Origin: Biomphalaria glabrata
Taxonomy: Eukaryota; Mollusca; Gastropoda; Planorbidae
Length of the DNA stretch: 64,000 nt
Assembly: GCF_947242115.1 (NCBI RefSeq)
Contig: NC_074728.1
Span: 18,057,542-18,121,541, forward strand
Reading direction: 5' to 3'
Shown here: in pieces, positions 10,443 through 25,000 of the stretch
Layout of the letters: each line of letters opens with the position of its first letter
How positions within the stretch are numbered: position 1 is the first letter of the stretch
Notes under the pieces: generated by a model
Databases searched by the model: none
Seen by the model: the letters and a program-made list of their open reading frames with translations, nothing else
Told to the model about the DNA's origin: nothing
Program-made: the position numbers and the translations under genes

Positions 10443-12560
10443 TTTAAGCGGAAATTAAGACAAACAAAGTGGTAAAAGAATGGTAATATTTCTGAATCAT
10501 TTCCCTGGAGGTCACTCACGTAGATTATATGTCCTTTGTGATGTTTACAAAAAAATTCATCATCATTATCATCTGTGACCTGTCCCTTGACATTCTCGTG
10601 GCAGTAGAGCTGTGACAGTTCACGTCACCGAGTCCCTCCACTTGACCGGTAAGCAGCTGTTCTTGGAAGAATATTTAAAGAGAGGTCGATCTATTCCTTC
10701 ACGTTGCCCAGCCAGCTTATCCTTGGAAGACCCTTTCTTCCTGCTTCCTCCACTCTACCTTGAAGGAGGACTTTTGACAGCAAGCCTTACAACTTAATAG
10801 AACCAGTCCAGCATTTGTTTCTTCAGAGTATTGAAGAGTTCCTCAATTAAATTAGCCTCGGCAATCCATGACATGCATTAAATTAAATTAACTAAATTTT
10901 GTTATGAAGAACTCCACAGAAATTCTAGTTTCAGACACATACTTAACCCTTAAGATGCGTGTGGTAGTTTAGCCTCTAAACGTGAACATAGTAATTTCCT
11001 TTTGTATGTCTTCGTGTAAAACAGCTAAGCACTTTAAGAGTTAAAGAAAAACTACTTAAAAGTTTAAAAAAAAGCTAACAACCATTCCATTTCCTGTTAT
11101 TGTGTTTCTGTATTTACTTTTTTAAATGATTGCAAACACAGACGTTAGATGTATGTGAAATGTTAACCTTATGGAAAGCTAATAGACATACATAAAGGAA
11201 ACCTGATGGACCAAAGCGAAAAGACAAGTCTTTTAAGACCGTTGTTGGCTATTGTGTCAAAATACAACAAATGACCATACGTTGGTTCACACTTGGAGAT
11301 ATGTAGATCCAGCAAAGTTTCCCTTTGTGTAAGCTTGTGTTGATTGCAACTTGATTTACTGAGGTTCACCTCTGTATCGGTAAATCTTTATATCTTTAAA
11401 TATTTACTTTAGTAAAAACTATTTTTGGTGCTCTTGTTTTTGTTCTATGCACTTGTATATGTACCTATTACAATTGTAAGATAATCCAAAAGATATAAAT
11501 ACATATAGACGAATCTTGTGAAATTAATGTATATCTTATGTAATAAATAAAGGAACGTGTCAACTTATGCTTAATGTAGCCCATGTTTTAATTATGCTTT
11601 CAGTTCCAATTTGTTTAATTACGTTATTTTTACATAATTATTTCACTATTTAAAAAACTAGCCAATTTTTTGTTAATCATTTGCATATCAGACTGAGACA
11701 CTACTGTTACGACGTGGGAGTGAACTAAAGAAAATAGCTCACCGATTCTGGGTCACCGGTATCTCTCTGATTGGAGAAGCACAATCCAATTATAATCAAA
11801 ATACAAAAAAAAAAATTTCTTTACAATACTTCTAATGAAATTAACTTATTCCGATTTACTAACACACAAAAAAAAAACAACAACAAAATAATTCTCAATC
11901 CTCAGTCGAGAGATCAATCATCAAAACTAAAGTTCCTTAATAGATTGACACACTCGCTCTGGTCATTAACACCCTACAGCATAAAAAAATTCACATAGAT
12001 CGCACATGGAAAAAAAAGGCTAGTCAGTAGTAGCAGGTTTACAAAATTACAATGCACTATTTTATATGTAGTTGGATGTACAGATAGCCTTCGACGTGCT
12101 TTTATAGTGATTTAGATTTGTTTCAAACACAAGTTTCCTTTCATTCCATCTCAAGTTGTATTAGTAAATCATTGTAATAAAAGTTTTGTTCACAAAGAAG
12201 TTATTCAAGCTATTTTAAGTTTTCTAAGTTGAAATCTAATACGCCTACAGCGGTTCAGTTGTCTACCGACAGTTTGGTACTACAAGTCAACGGCCGTCAA
12301 CTACAAAGGGTCATGTGCCAAATTGGCAAAAAGAGACCAAGCATTACTAATTGTGAGAGTCGATCGTTATGGATTCCGCAGTTATTACTAGGAGGCCCGT
12401 TGTTAAGATGTCATTTAATGACGGGGATCAATTTGTTTTCAACTGTAGATTGATTTCTCAGAATCGTATTAAGTCTTTTTTTTTTATAACTCTCGATACA
12501 TAGAACTTTAGTACCGTTGTTGTCACGAAGGCCGTGGAAGACACAGTTGAAGCAAAAAGA
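10443..12560. other. Region without recognised genes
   Basis: It holds the 3' flank of the unrecognised gene and AT-rich sequence. Candidate AATAAA signals lie near 11540. I see no convincing exon or transposon. Confidence 0.4.
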
Positions 12561-12564
12561 CACC

Positions 12565-12712
12565 ATGAATAAATGTGCAAAGTTTCAATTTGTCAGAGAA
12601 TGGGAAGTTAGACAAATAACTTCAACAAAATATGTTCCAGACAGACTCGAACTCAAGTCCCTTTGCTTAGTTAGCTAAGCGCTTTGTGCTACCGAGCCCT
12701 TCATCCCAGACA
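12565..12712. repeat. Dispersed repeat copy and a tRNA-like SINE head
   Basis: A decayed GTGCAAAGTTTCA copy (12570-12645, plus strand) is followed by a minus-strand tRNA-like stretch with an A-box-like GCTCGGTAGC and a B-box-like GAGTTCGAGTC. It is too decayed to be a tRNA gene. Confidence 0.4.
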
Positions 12713-12906
12713 AACTCTCTCTCTAACACACACACACACACACACAAGAAAAGAAGAACACTCATTCATTATCCATTTGTTTATTTCTCAGTATTTATTT
12801 CTTAATAAATGAAACTCTTCCACAATTAATTTAGTCAACTATATCATATAGATCAGTTTCACCATTCATTGCAATAGCACAAACAAATTTAAGTCTCTCA
12901 ACTTAA

Positions 12907-13095
12907 CTAAACGTTTAGTGAGTCAGAACTCTTGTGTAGGAAGTCTTTGAAGTACGTCACAAAGGTCTTGAAGTCGTCGATATCATTGTAGACTTGAACT
13001 GAGTAGCGCAGGTAAATGTGGTTTTGAATCAAAGCTAGAACAGCAAAGACACTGGTCCCTTCAAATAATGCTTTCTCTAAAGCAGCCACACCTGC
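12907..13095 (-). CDS. PLP enzyme gene, exon 9 (C-terminus)
   Basis: The last exon starts after ATCAG and encodes a helix ([10 protein letters not shown]), then the [17 protein letters not shown] segment typical of the C-terminal domain of these enzymes, and stops at TAG. The intron before it is about 5 kb and holds the 9-bp minisatellite and several transposon remnants. Confidence 0.85.
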   Translation of the reverse strand, partial: AGVAALEKALFEGTSVFAVLALIQNHIYLRYSVQVYNDIDDFKTFVTYFKDFLHKSSDSLNV

Positions 13096-16000
13096 CTGAT
13101 AAGAAATGGCATCAAAGTCAACAATTAGAAGTAATTCTCATTTTTTTTATTGTTGTAAAAAAGTAAAAAAAAAAAACAACAACACACACACAAACAAATA
13201 CAAGGTTGCTTATATGATAAAAAAAGAGCTTACAGCTCAGCAGCAATAAAGCTGGCTAGAAGAAGAAGAAGAAGAATATGACTAAAAAAAATGAAAGAAT
13301 GGTAGAAACTAAGGTTTTGTTAAAGTAATTTGGCTTGATGAAGTTCTTTAATTGATTTAGTATTCTAGTAGGTCCATGACTTATTGCTTGTTTATATTTT
13401 GGCTAGAAATGGGTTGATGAATGTTTATATTTTGGCTAGAAATTAGTTAAAGAATGTAATTTTAATTGTTTGAATTACTTGGATTGATTTTAATACACTG
13501 GTTTCAAATGCATTAAGGAATCTAAAAATACTGTTAGGAACTGTGTTATTGACCTAAATATGCTAGTAAGCAAAGAGTTAAACGACAGTAAATAAAGCAT
13601 GGGATAAGATGTTTGTATGGCTACAACTCTTGAAAGAAAGAATATGTCCTATTGGTCCTATTAATCCTGTTAGTCCTATTGGTCCTTTGGTCCTATTGGC
13701 CCTGTTGGTTGTATTGGTCCTGCTGGTCCTGTTGGTTTTATTGGTCCTATTGATCCTGTTGGTCCTATTAGTGCAATTGATCCTGTTGGTCCTATTGGTC
13801 TAATTGGTCCTATTGGTCCTGTCAATCCTATCGGTCCTATTTGTCCTGTTGGTTGTATTGGTCCTGTTGGTCCCATTTGTATGGCTACAACTATTGAAAG
13901 AAATAATATGTCCTATTGGTCTATTAATCCTGTTGGTCCTTATGATCCTATTGGTTGTATTGGTCCTGTTGGTCCTATTAATCATGTTGGTCCTATTGGT
14001 CCTTTGGACTTATTGGTTGTATTGGTCCTATTTGTATGTTGGTCATATTAGTGCAATTAATCCTGTTGGTCCTATTGGTCTAGTTGGTCCTATTTGTCCT
14101 GTCAATCCTATCGGTCATATTTGTCCTGTTGGTTGTATTGGTCCTGTTGGTCCCATTGGTCCTTGTTGTGTATTTATGCTTTTTATTGTGTGTTGTTAAC
14201 TGATCTGTTCTTGTATGTCAAAATGTCATGGTGTCCAGGTCAGCTTGTGTGTGTTAGTACTGTGTTATTGTGAACTGTTTTGTCATTCTTGTTCAATAAA
14301 GCCTAGGATCAAGACTTGTCTTCCTGTAGTGTTTCATTGGGTTACTACAGTCCTATTGGTGCTATCGGTCCTGTTGGTCCTTTTGGTCCTATCGGTCCTA
14401 TTGGTCTGTTGGCCCTATTGGTCCTCTTTGTTCTATTGTTCCTCTTTGTCCTATTGTTCTGTTGGTCTTGATCATTTTAAAACATTGATATCTTATCTTA
14501 TCTAACCTTTGTTATTATTACAAAAACTGTAAAAATCTACACTGAAGAACCTTTCTTAAAATTACAATGAATTGAAAAAAAAATTGAAATAAAAACATTA
14601 TTTAGCTATACGTCAAGAAACACAAAATGTTAACCTTTATTTTATTATTTCATCTAATGCTCTCTAAATGTTCACTATAATGGGAAACATCTGAAATCAA
14701 TGTGAGAAGTAAACTCTGGAGATACGGACACTTCACAAGATCCGAACGATGAGCACTACAATATTAGAAAACTAAGCGAAGGGAAGCGCTCGCAAGGCGG
14801 TCAAAGAAAGCGCTTCAGGGACACCCTCAAAGCTTCTCTGAAGGCGTTCAGCATAGACCCAGCCACCTGGAAGACAGAGGCACATGACAGAGCATCATGG
14901 CGTCGCGCTGTGAAAACTGGCGCACAGGTTGCTGAGGAAAAGAGAACCACGCTGGCAGAAGAAAAACGCCAGAGAAGAAAAGCAAGGCCAATGACACTAG
15001 CTCCAGCTGGAATAACCTGCCCAGTGTGCAGCCGAACATTCCGGTCTCACATAGGTCTCACCAGCCACATGAGGAGGCATAAAACCCCAGTGCAAAGGCC
15101 TAAGCTCCCTGGATGACAAAGTGGTCATCATCGAACCAAGATGAACGAACTATGTATACTATATTTGAATACAATCATCCATATTAGAGAAAGAAAATAG
15201 GAAAGAAAACCAATAGTGAAATCACATCTATGGCTCTTAAGTAGATCATTGGATTTCAGAGTCCAAATCTCCGAAAGAGAATATTTTCAAGGAGGTGCTG
15301 TGGCTGAGTGGTAAAGCGCTATATTTCTAAAGCGAAGTGGTCCCTGGTTAGAGTCCCGGTGAAAACTGAGATTTTGAATTTCGGGATCTTAAAGGCGCCT
15401 CTTAACCCATTGTGGTGGAATAAGTCCGCCGATCGGTTTGTTTGCACTTCCCGATGGGGACGATGGCCTGCGACTCCTAGGGGTAAAGTCTTAGAGCCTC
15501 AACGTGGTAAATATTTTGTTGGTATTATATAGGCACATAGACAGGCACAAGCAAAACGCAAAGCTTAATGATTTTGTGGAAGAACAAGTATTTAATAAAG
15601 ATAAATTAAGAAGAAATACAATCAGTGAGTGAGGGGGGGGATGTACAGGAAGATTTAGGATTTTATGATAACGTTTAAGATAATATCATCACTGGGATGT
15701 TGCTCATAAAGATTCGTGTATGGTTTGCTTATTCGGCTTTCTCTCACTTATCTGTTATGCAAGGTTCTCCTTCGGGGTGGGGTAAGTTGAAGCTCCGTTG
15801 TGTTGTAGCCAGTTGTTGGTGCCCTGCAGGTAGGCAGGAGCTAGTGTGAGGAATATGAGGATGCCACGCGGTGGGCTTACTCCTGCGGTAGTTGCAGACC
15901 GGTCCTGGGACGTCAGCCTGGAATGCCTTCGGTTCGGGTCGAGGGTGATGAGTGACTCACCCTCAACGGGAATGTGTGGAGAGCTGCTGAGGTCTGCCTT

Positions 16001-19000
16001 CAGGCAACAAAACACGCCAGCCCTGTTGTAGGAGGCTATGAAATGAGACATGAGAGGAGCCTGAATTATTAAACCATACAGGCTGGTTGGCGAGGGGCGC
16101 ATCTTGATAGGAGCGTCTCCCTCAGGCTAACTAAGATACTCGTCAACAACATTTTACTAGGTCTAGTAATAATTGCTGTACAAATAATACAATAATAATA
16201 CAAATACAAATATAAATGTACAAGGCAGGGGCATAAATGAGGAGGGAAACAGGGGGACCATATTACAGGGTTGTAGCCCCTGTAACCTCATTGACCCACA
16301 GGTAAACAAGTCCGCGGTCACTCGTGACCAGGGGACCGTGACAAGAAGAAGGGAGGGGGGTGCAAAAGGGCACATAACTATGCAGGTCGACAAGCTGAAA
16401 ATAGTGGGGTAGACACGCGAGACTGATTCTCAGGCCTAAGGATGCATGGTAACAGCACAGTATGTGCATAACCAAAACAAGCATAATTATAATGTATATA
16501 TATGTGCACATATACAGGTACATATGCACAGGTAAGGAAATAATCTAGACGTGAGTAGGTCCAGATGAATATGGATATGAACGAATAACAAATGCATAAA
16601 TAGACATTAGGATTAACTAAATTGTAAGGTGGATGTCCACCGTTGGGAATACAGTCAACATTGACGAGTTATTAAGGAACACATGTTCATAGAGATTTAT
16701 CAAATATAATATTTGGAAGCAAACAAGTATTAACATGGTAATGATAAATGAACGTAAATGTTACAGGCGAAGACACACTAAATAATAATCATAAAGTTTT
16801 TCCAACTCACCCGCTTTGCCTTACACAAGTTCCTAAATGAATCGTTGACTTAAGAGTCTTCTGACTTCTCAGTGATTCTGATCTAGAATGGCATTAACCT
16901 GAAACTTTCGTCTCCGGCTTTTATAGGTTCCCGAACGGTATGTTAAGAGTAGTGATGATCCAATGGCCAGCGAGTCTTTTGAGTTTAGAATTGTTAAATT
17001 GGACCAATCTTTTCATTTGGGGGTCATTCACCTGACTTCTTTAACCCGCGACCCGGGGGGGGGGGACGAAGGAGGATGAAAGCGGAACCATACCATAATT
17101 ATCAGGCTGGACCATCGCTCGACGGTACAGCGGACGGAAACGATTTGAATAGCCCTGGGCGTTAGGAGTGTCGACTCAAAGGGATGTACGTGGACACCAA
17201 ATTTTAATGTCACTGGACTTTACGGTTGCGTGCTTTTATTTCGGCGTTTGGGGCGTAACATTCAATTTTAATGTTCCTGAACTTAACGGCTGCGTACGTT
17301 TGTTTCGACGTCTGGGTGTAACTTGGGATGTGTGTTTATGGCCTATAATTTGGGGGTTGGATCTAACCTTGGTGTAATAGATTGTTTGTGTTCTACCCTG
17401 GTCAGTTTAGTGTAAAAGGGGCCATACAATGCTAACTAGTGGTTAAGGGGGGGGGGTTAGTTCCGCACTGGTCAGTTCTGTATTGAGAAGGGACGCGTTT
17501 CGTCACACCCATACAGATCTAATTGGAAAGTAAAGGTCGTTATGCTGGCCACATGACACCCTCGTTAACCGTGGGTCACAGAAACAGATGTTTCCACATT
17601 ACCTGCCTCATATACCGTAGTTGTCTTAAAGGATTACTTTACTTTACTATACTATGGATGACAGAAACCAGAGAAGATTAAGGAACAATGGTGGATATAT
17701 ATCTTGATTATCATTTTAAACAATATAGTATAATAGACAATTGACAGAATCATGTTTCGTAAGTGTAATAGAATAGAAAAATATTAATTTATTAAATATT
17801 AAAAAAAAAAGAACTAAAAACTTATCAAAGGAGAAAAACTACAAATTTACAGCCAGATAACTTATAAAGTTAGATTTATTTCCCCTTTTCAATACCAAAC
17901 GAAATGATTAATTACCACAATTTTATTTTCTAATTAATATTTTTTATTAATTCATATTGTATTAGGAACAAAGAATAATTGTGCAAAGTTTCAGTTTGCT
18001 CTAAGAATGGGAAGTGGGAGAAATAAGGTGTTGAAAATGTGTACCAGACAGAAGTGAGTTGTGTAAGAAAAGACAAGTACCTCTGTGCAGGGATACCCTG
18101 AGACTGCTGGAAGCTTCAGTAATTTCAAATTTGGAGATTCCAGAGTTGGTGCTAATGGCAGTGGTTCCAGTCTTAGTTCTTTAATTAACAAATCCCTGGC
18201 TTCTTCTGCTAATAATGTTGTATATTGAATGATCTTCGACTTGAGAAAAATAGGATAAAAAAATATCAAAAAGCGAAAGCATAAATTCAAAACTTTTATT
18301 TATTTTATTTATTTAAACTGTTTTGAAGAATAACAATATGTTGCAACCTATATAATAACTGCATTTATTACCAAAGTTAGATCTATGATTATATTTATAA
18401 AGTATATGATCCACATTAGATATCACAATGGCACTTTACAGATAGTAAATAGCAAGTAGTAATTATTAAACCTTTGTGGATAACGTGTTATCATATCTTT
18501 CCAGGAAAAATATCAGTAAGACACCGGTATAAAATCTAGAGCATGGCCACATTCTTATCATATATCAGCTAATTAAGCCGTGGTAGGGGAAAAAATTATA
18601 TCCTTACTTTACACACGATTAAATTATGAGATAAATTGTGTTATATACCAAATGCACCGCACATTAGCGCAAACTACAGACCATATTCAGAATAGGTAAA
18701 CAACAAAGCGATAATAGATATATTTCAAACGAGTTTGGACAAAGGGAAACTACACATTTTTTTTTGTGATAAGTAAACAGAGTTATGTTCCTTAGTTCTG
18801 ATAGCAATTGTAAATCCGGCATTTGTAGAATATGCGACTATTTGTATTATAGCGTGAGTGAGAGTTTTTTTTTTTCTTTTTAAAATAGTGTTCCATTTCA
18901 TGACTAGTAAATTGATTTTTTATTTTTAAAACTCAGCTGTTGAAAAAGATTTCTGATCTAAATTGTAATTTCACAGACATGTCAAAACTTCAGCAACAAT

Positions 19001-22000
19001 AATAACAAAAAAAAAACGGAGGTGTGGTGGCTGAGCAGCAAAGCGCTTCGCTTCCAAACCGGGTTCGAATCCTTAGATTTTTCTTTGGGCACCTCTGAGT
19101 CCACACAGTTCTAATGGGTACCTGACATTAGTTGGGGAAAGTAAAGTTAGTTGGTCATTGTGCTGGCGACAGGACACCCTCGTTTACCGTGTTCCACAGA
19201 AACAGATGACCTTTACATCACCTGCCCTATAGATCTGAAAGTCTGAAAGTGGAACTTTACTTTTTTCTTTTACAAGAACCAAATGTGAACTCACCATTCC
19301 TCCGATGGCTTGATAAAAGTCTAGACAGTGTCTGGCTAAAACATAAGGAATGTGATCAACTGTGCCCTGTTCAAAGAACTGTTGGTCCAAAGAGTCTCCA
19401 ATGTTCCAGGATGTGGTCAGTGGGTTGATCCAACTCGCGTGCTTGCGGTCATACCATAGAATGGCACATCCCCGAGGCGCGAACGCCCATTTATGAACTG
19501 ACGCTATAGGGACAATGATAAAGCATATTAATAATAGCGGATGAGGCGTGGCGCGAATTTGTGAGGGAGTCGGCGTTAGTACCCCTAACGACCCTTCCTC
19601 GTCGTTATAGAAAAATTGTCAGACATTACATTATGTTATAGTGGAATTCTGAGGGGAATGTGTTTTGTTATTGTCAGAGGCTAAATCTGATAACGCAATA
19701 TCAGTATACTAAGGATCCTTGTTAACAGAATTCTCTTATTATTAGAGTAAAAAAATTAATTCCCAGCAGTTTATTTAACATGTATATGGCTCTTTCTGTC
19801 TCGGAACACAATAAGTGCGCCCAGATGAGTCACTGGTTTTGGTTTCGTCTTGAGACGGGGCAGAATCTGAGTGACTGATCAAGCCAATTCTAGAGCGGCA
19901 GAGTGCCACAGTTCGAGCATACATGTGCTTCTGTTTTAGAGCTAGTTAATAGGGAAGCTTTCTTCTTCTTTCTCTTGACTTAGGGCTGCTTAACATGAGG
20001 CGAGAAAAAACTCAATAAATATAATTCTGGACTTGAAATATGCTCGTTTCCCGCTAATACATTGTCTTTTTATCGTTCACAACAAATTTCCGTGAGGATC
20101 AATAAAGCAGTCTTAGTCTTAGACTTAAAAGATGTGCTAAATATTTTGTTGTAGAACGACTGTGTTTAATCTCATTGACATTTCGGGGTGATAGTCTGGG
20201 CATTATGTGCTATACAAAAATAATGTTGAAAAATGTGGGCAACCCCCATAAACCCCCCGGTTGCTCTTAATAATAATAATAAATGAACTTAATTTATAGA
20301 GCGCTTTTAACAAACAAAATGTAGGCTCAAGGCGCTGTGATAACATTAGAAACATAAACACGAGAGCTAAAATGACAAACTAACCTAAACAAGTTTTAAA
20401 CAGATAGGTCTTAATGTTCTTCTTGAAAGTAATGTAGCATGTTGTCTGTCTGAGATCAATGGAGAGTGAGTTCCAAACCTTTGGTCAGTGCACTGAAAAA
20501 GCCGACAGACCGTAGCTTTTGAGGGAGAAACGTGACACAACTAGAAGCGTTAGGGTTAGAGTCTATTGAGCCCAGGGCTCTCTGAGGGACATATGGAGTG
20601 ATGAAATCACTAAGGTACACGGGCATTTATCTATTGTAGATACACTGATGACAATGTGTGGCCACCTTGTAGTCGATTCTCGCAACAAGGTGGCCACACT
20701 AACCCTGTTGATCTACTTCGAACCCAAAATGTGAGCACTATCTTATAACCCACAAATTCAATGTCGTATACAGACAGACCTAACTATAAGAATTTAGAAT
20801 GTAAATATTTACTCGTGTAAACATCCGCTCCCAGGTCGTTGATGTTCAGGGGAATCTGCCCTATAGCGTGAGCACCGTCAATGAAAGCCAGAACGTTGTT
20901 ACTATGACACAGATCTACGAGTTTCTTGACAGGCATGACAATGGCAGATGGACTAGTGATATGGTCTGCCAAAAAAACAAGAAACAAACAACAAAATGAC
21001 GTGCAATTTGGTATAAACATGTTTAAAAAAAAGTATTAGGTATAAACATGTAAAAAAAATATTAGGTATAAACATGTAAAAAAAAGTATTATGTATAAAC
21101 ATAAAAAAAGTATTAGGTATAAACATGTATTAAAGAAAAAACAGTATTAGGTATAAACATGCAAAAAAGTATTAGGTATAAACGTGTAAAAAAGTATTAG
21201 GTATAAACATGTAAAAAAAAAAAGTAAAGTTCCTCCTTTCAGACCTTGCGATCTATAGGGCAGATGATGTTAAAGTCATCTGTTTCTTTGGCCAACGGTT
21301 AATGAGCAGGGTGTCATGTGGCCAGCACAACTACCAAGCGCATTTACTTTCCCCAAACTAAAGGTACCCATTAGAGTTGGGTGGACTCAGGGGCGTCCTA
21401 AAAATCCCGAAATCAAAATCCTAGACTTCACCGAGATTCCAACCCTGCCCCCCCCCCGGCCAAGCGCTGAACCCTCAGAAATGGCGCCCCCTTGTATCAA
21501 CATGAAAAATATCTTAAAAATGTTAAAAAGTAAATAACAAAACCACATAGTAAAGTCGTACTCTAATTTCAAATACATATTTAAAAAAAGACGATATATA
21601 ATTTACCGATGATTGCTACTTTAATGTTAGGATGTTTCCTGAGAATGTCCTCGTATTTCTGGATGATGTAGTCCTCACTCAGAACTGGAAAATCTATTTG
21701 TAGATTAACTCTCTCCACGTCTGTGACAAGGGAGGCAATTGTAGCGCATGAAAGACAAGGGCAGAAATCAAAATATTTTTTTTTTCTTATTTTCATATAT
21801 CGTTATTTTAAAAGGTAATACGCATTAAACGTCATTCACATATTATTATTTTCGCAAGTATACTGTGCTATGGCACGATTAGGAATAAGTTATTTGTTTC
21901 GTAAATAGTACAACCAAAGATAGGTCTACATACAAAATGGTAGATATAAGTAAAGTAAGAGAATGTCTACCAATATATTAAATACATAAGCCAATTTTAA

Positions 22001-25000
22001 TTTTCAGATGATTCTGGAACTTCTAGAGTTTTCACTGCTTCGCAACTAAGTTAGTGATTTTTCTTCTTATCTTATAAATTATAGATGTTTTTTTTAAAGA
22101 GAAAATAACTGTGTCCATTTTTTTTCCCAAAAGTCAAATTTCAAGGAAAATCGTTACAGCTGTTTTTTTTTTAAATACCTGTCCGCCTTGTAGTTTACAT
22201 CCGCCATTCATGACAAGTTTGCAAGCTCAAATTAGGAAATGTTAAAAGTTTTACGAATGAATATATATGTCAGTGATTGTCAAAAGATTATCATCGCTCT
22301 GTATTTGTCCTTAATCACTTTTTTAAAAAACCTGCTTAGTCTAGGTCATAAGGACAGACCAGCTTCTGAAAGGATAAAGAAGGCGCAACACAATTTCAAA
22401 AGGAGATTTGACTGCAAACACGTGATCCAGAATTGTGTAACTGGCATTGAAAATCAATCATTTTTAGCAGCATGGCTTTTGATGAGCTCAATAAGCTCTT
22501 TCCGTCTCCGGAACATCTTAAACTTTGACTTCTAGGAAGTGTCAACAGGATTTTATTTAAATTTGGAAGTTTAGTGAAATTTCACTCGCACGCTAGTGCA
22601 AATGTTGTTTGACATAAATTACCGTTGTAGTCGGTTTGTCAAACTCATTCCTTTTTTTCCTCACAGACAGCAGATAAAGTTGGCAAGTTTTATTTTCATC
22701 CAGTTTTGTTTTCCCAAAATTGAAGCTTCATTTGGATGAACGGATCTTTTCTGACAAACTGAGGCATAATGTATTTGACCCTTGCATTGAAACATTTAAT
22801 TATCAAGGTGAGAAAGGTGTCTACCAGGTCGGCTATTTTCTGCATTTTTGCTTTTTAATACAAAAAAAAAAAAAAAACCTTAATTCTTCACGAAGATTAA
22901 ATTTAACACTTTTTAGACGTTTGCCTCTCGATACCCTAGTCACATCAGTGTGAAATAGCAGAACACGTTGAATGCGTCATTCGTCTCCCAAAGGGGTCGC
23001 GACCCACAGGTTGAGAACCCCTGGCCTAAGCCAACTTGGAAAGTTTTAACTCGATCCGAGAATGGGAGAAATAAAATGTATAAACCTTTTATCAGACAGA
23101 TTGAATGAGTTAGTATAAGCTTTGTCAAAATTATAATGACTTAAGTAGCCAAATAAAATATCTTTTGACCTGGTCTTATCCTACTGGTAAAGTCTTTACA
23201 CAGCTTGGCTATGGTGCCATAGGAGAGATTGGTATCAAGAAGAGCATCTCCTGGTTGGAATGGGTAAGAGCGAATCACAGTGTTGATGGCTGGAATAAAA
23301 ACAGAACATTCTATCGTTAACAATAAAAATAAAAAAAAATACTTTTAAAAAAAAGCTTATAATAAGTGTATCAATTAGTTATGTAATTAAATTTGTAAAA
23401 AGCCTCAGACGACAATCAACAAAGGGGACTAATTCAGCTTATTCCACCACTTCAGTCAAGGACAATTTCTTTCCCTTGTTTGAGATACCAAACAAAAGTT
23501 ATTTATTACCAATAGTTAGTAAACTAATCAGCTGATTTTTTTTTTATTGATTCTTGTGTTGTAAGGTCAAAGAAATAGTTGAGCAAAATTTTAGCTTGAT
23601 CGGGTGTCGGAGAAATAACGTGTACAAACTTTTGGCCAGACACACAGACAGACAGAGTGAGTTGATATAAGCTTTGTACGAATGTTGAATTATTTAGTGA
23701 CATCTTTATATTCCAACATTTCTTTTCTACATTTTTTACTATTTATCGCAGATAACTACATTTCAAAATCCTATATATAATTTTTTTTTTCTGAAAAAAA
23801 AAACAAAAATAAGCCTAATAAATTTCCTTGAGAAAGGAGCGTTTCTAAATACTATGTATTAAAAAAACAGCAATCCAAACTTGAAGATCTATTTGAAAAA
23901 ATATACTTTATTAAATTCAACTTAGCATTTAGTTCTTCATCAGTTTCGTTTAAAATACAAACAGGACATTATAAATACACCAGACCAAATATAGTCATTA
24001 TAACTAGGCTATACTAAACTATAAAAATGTACTTTAAGTAAACTAGACCAAATACAAGCGTTGTAAGCATTCTGGATTAAATAAATGGTATTTTAAGTAA
24101 ACTAGACTAAATAATAAGGCTTGTCTTCGAGTTCGAAGATTAGTGAGGAATGCAGTATTTCCCGTGGCTGCGCAGACCAAGCTGTGACCTACATAACCAT
24201 TGTCCGCAGGTGGTCGATTTAGATTTTCTTTTCGTCGTCTGCGTTTGTCCTTGGCAGCGGATTTTCTTTTGGTCTTAAATGTGTATCCCGAGGCCTTTGT
24301 GAGTGACAATGTATTTTTATGTAAACTAGGCTAATACAAGCATTGTAAGCACTGGACTATATAAATTGTATTTCTATGTAAACTAGACCCTCCCTGTTTC
24401 AATGAGTGAAATGAGACGTAGCCCGGACGTTGTGTGGAAGTTCGCAGCTGTACATCACAGATATCGCGAAAGGACCAAAATGTGAATCCGGACATGGACT
24501 GGACGTTACCTAGCCATTTCTTTTAGCATCTACATGTGTCATGCAGCATGTCCCAGTTGTCCCCACTTCATAAACTATTTCATAAGGGCACCATTTGAAA
24601 CAGGGAAACGCATCCAAATTTAAAGATCAAATATATCCTGACGTAATCATACTAATACACATTTAATCCTTCCGCTAATTTCCTAGCCAGGGCTGTACAG
24701 GAAAAGTCCTGCCTGTCCTAACCTAGAGTTCGTGTAGGATTCAACAGAAACTCCTACCTACAAAAGGTTCTGTAAAGTCCTACCTGTCCTGACCCTGGAG
24801 TTCATGTAGGATTCAACAGAAACTCCTACCTACAGAAGGGTCTGTAAAGTCCCATCTGTCCTGACCCTAGAGTTTACGTGTGATGCAATAGAAACTCATA
24901 CATAATGATGGGTCTGTACAGGAAAAGTCCTACCTGTCCTGACCCTAGGGTTCATGTGAAATGCAACAAAAATTCATACCAACTGATGGCTCTGTACAGG

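Noticed and set aside
13609-14199. Collagen-like open frames on both strands
   Set aside because: They come from the 9-bp GGTCC repeat, switch frame often, include hydrophobic non-Gly-X-Y readings and lie inside an intron of the PLP gene.
22239-22535. Plus-strand 98-codon frame in intron 4 of the PLP gene
   Set aside because: It has a short basic stretch (NFKRRFDCK) but no recognised domain, no splice context, and is antisense to an intron. It may be transposon debris.
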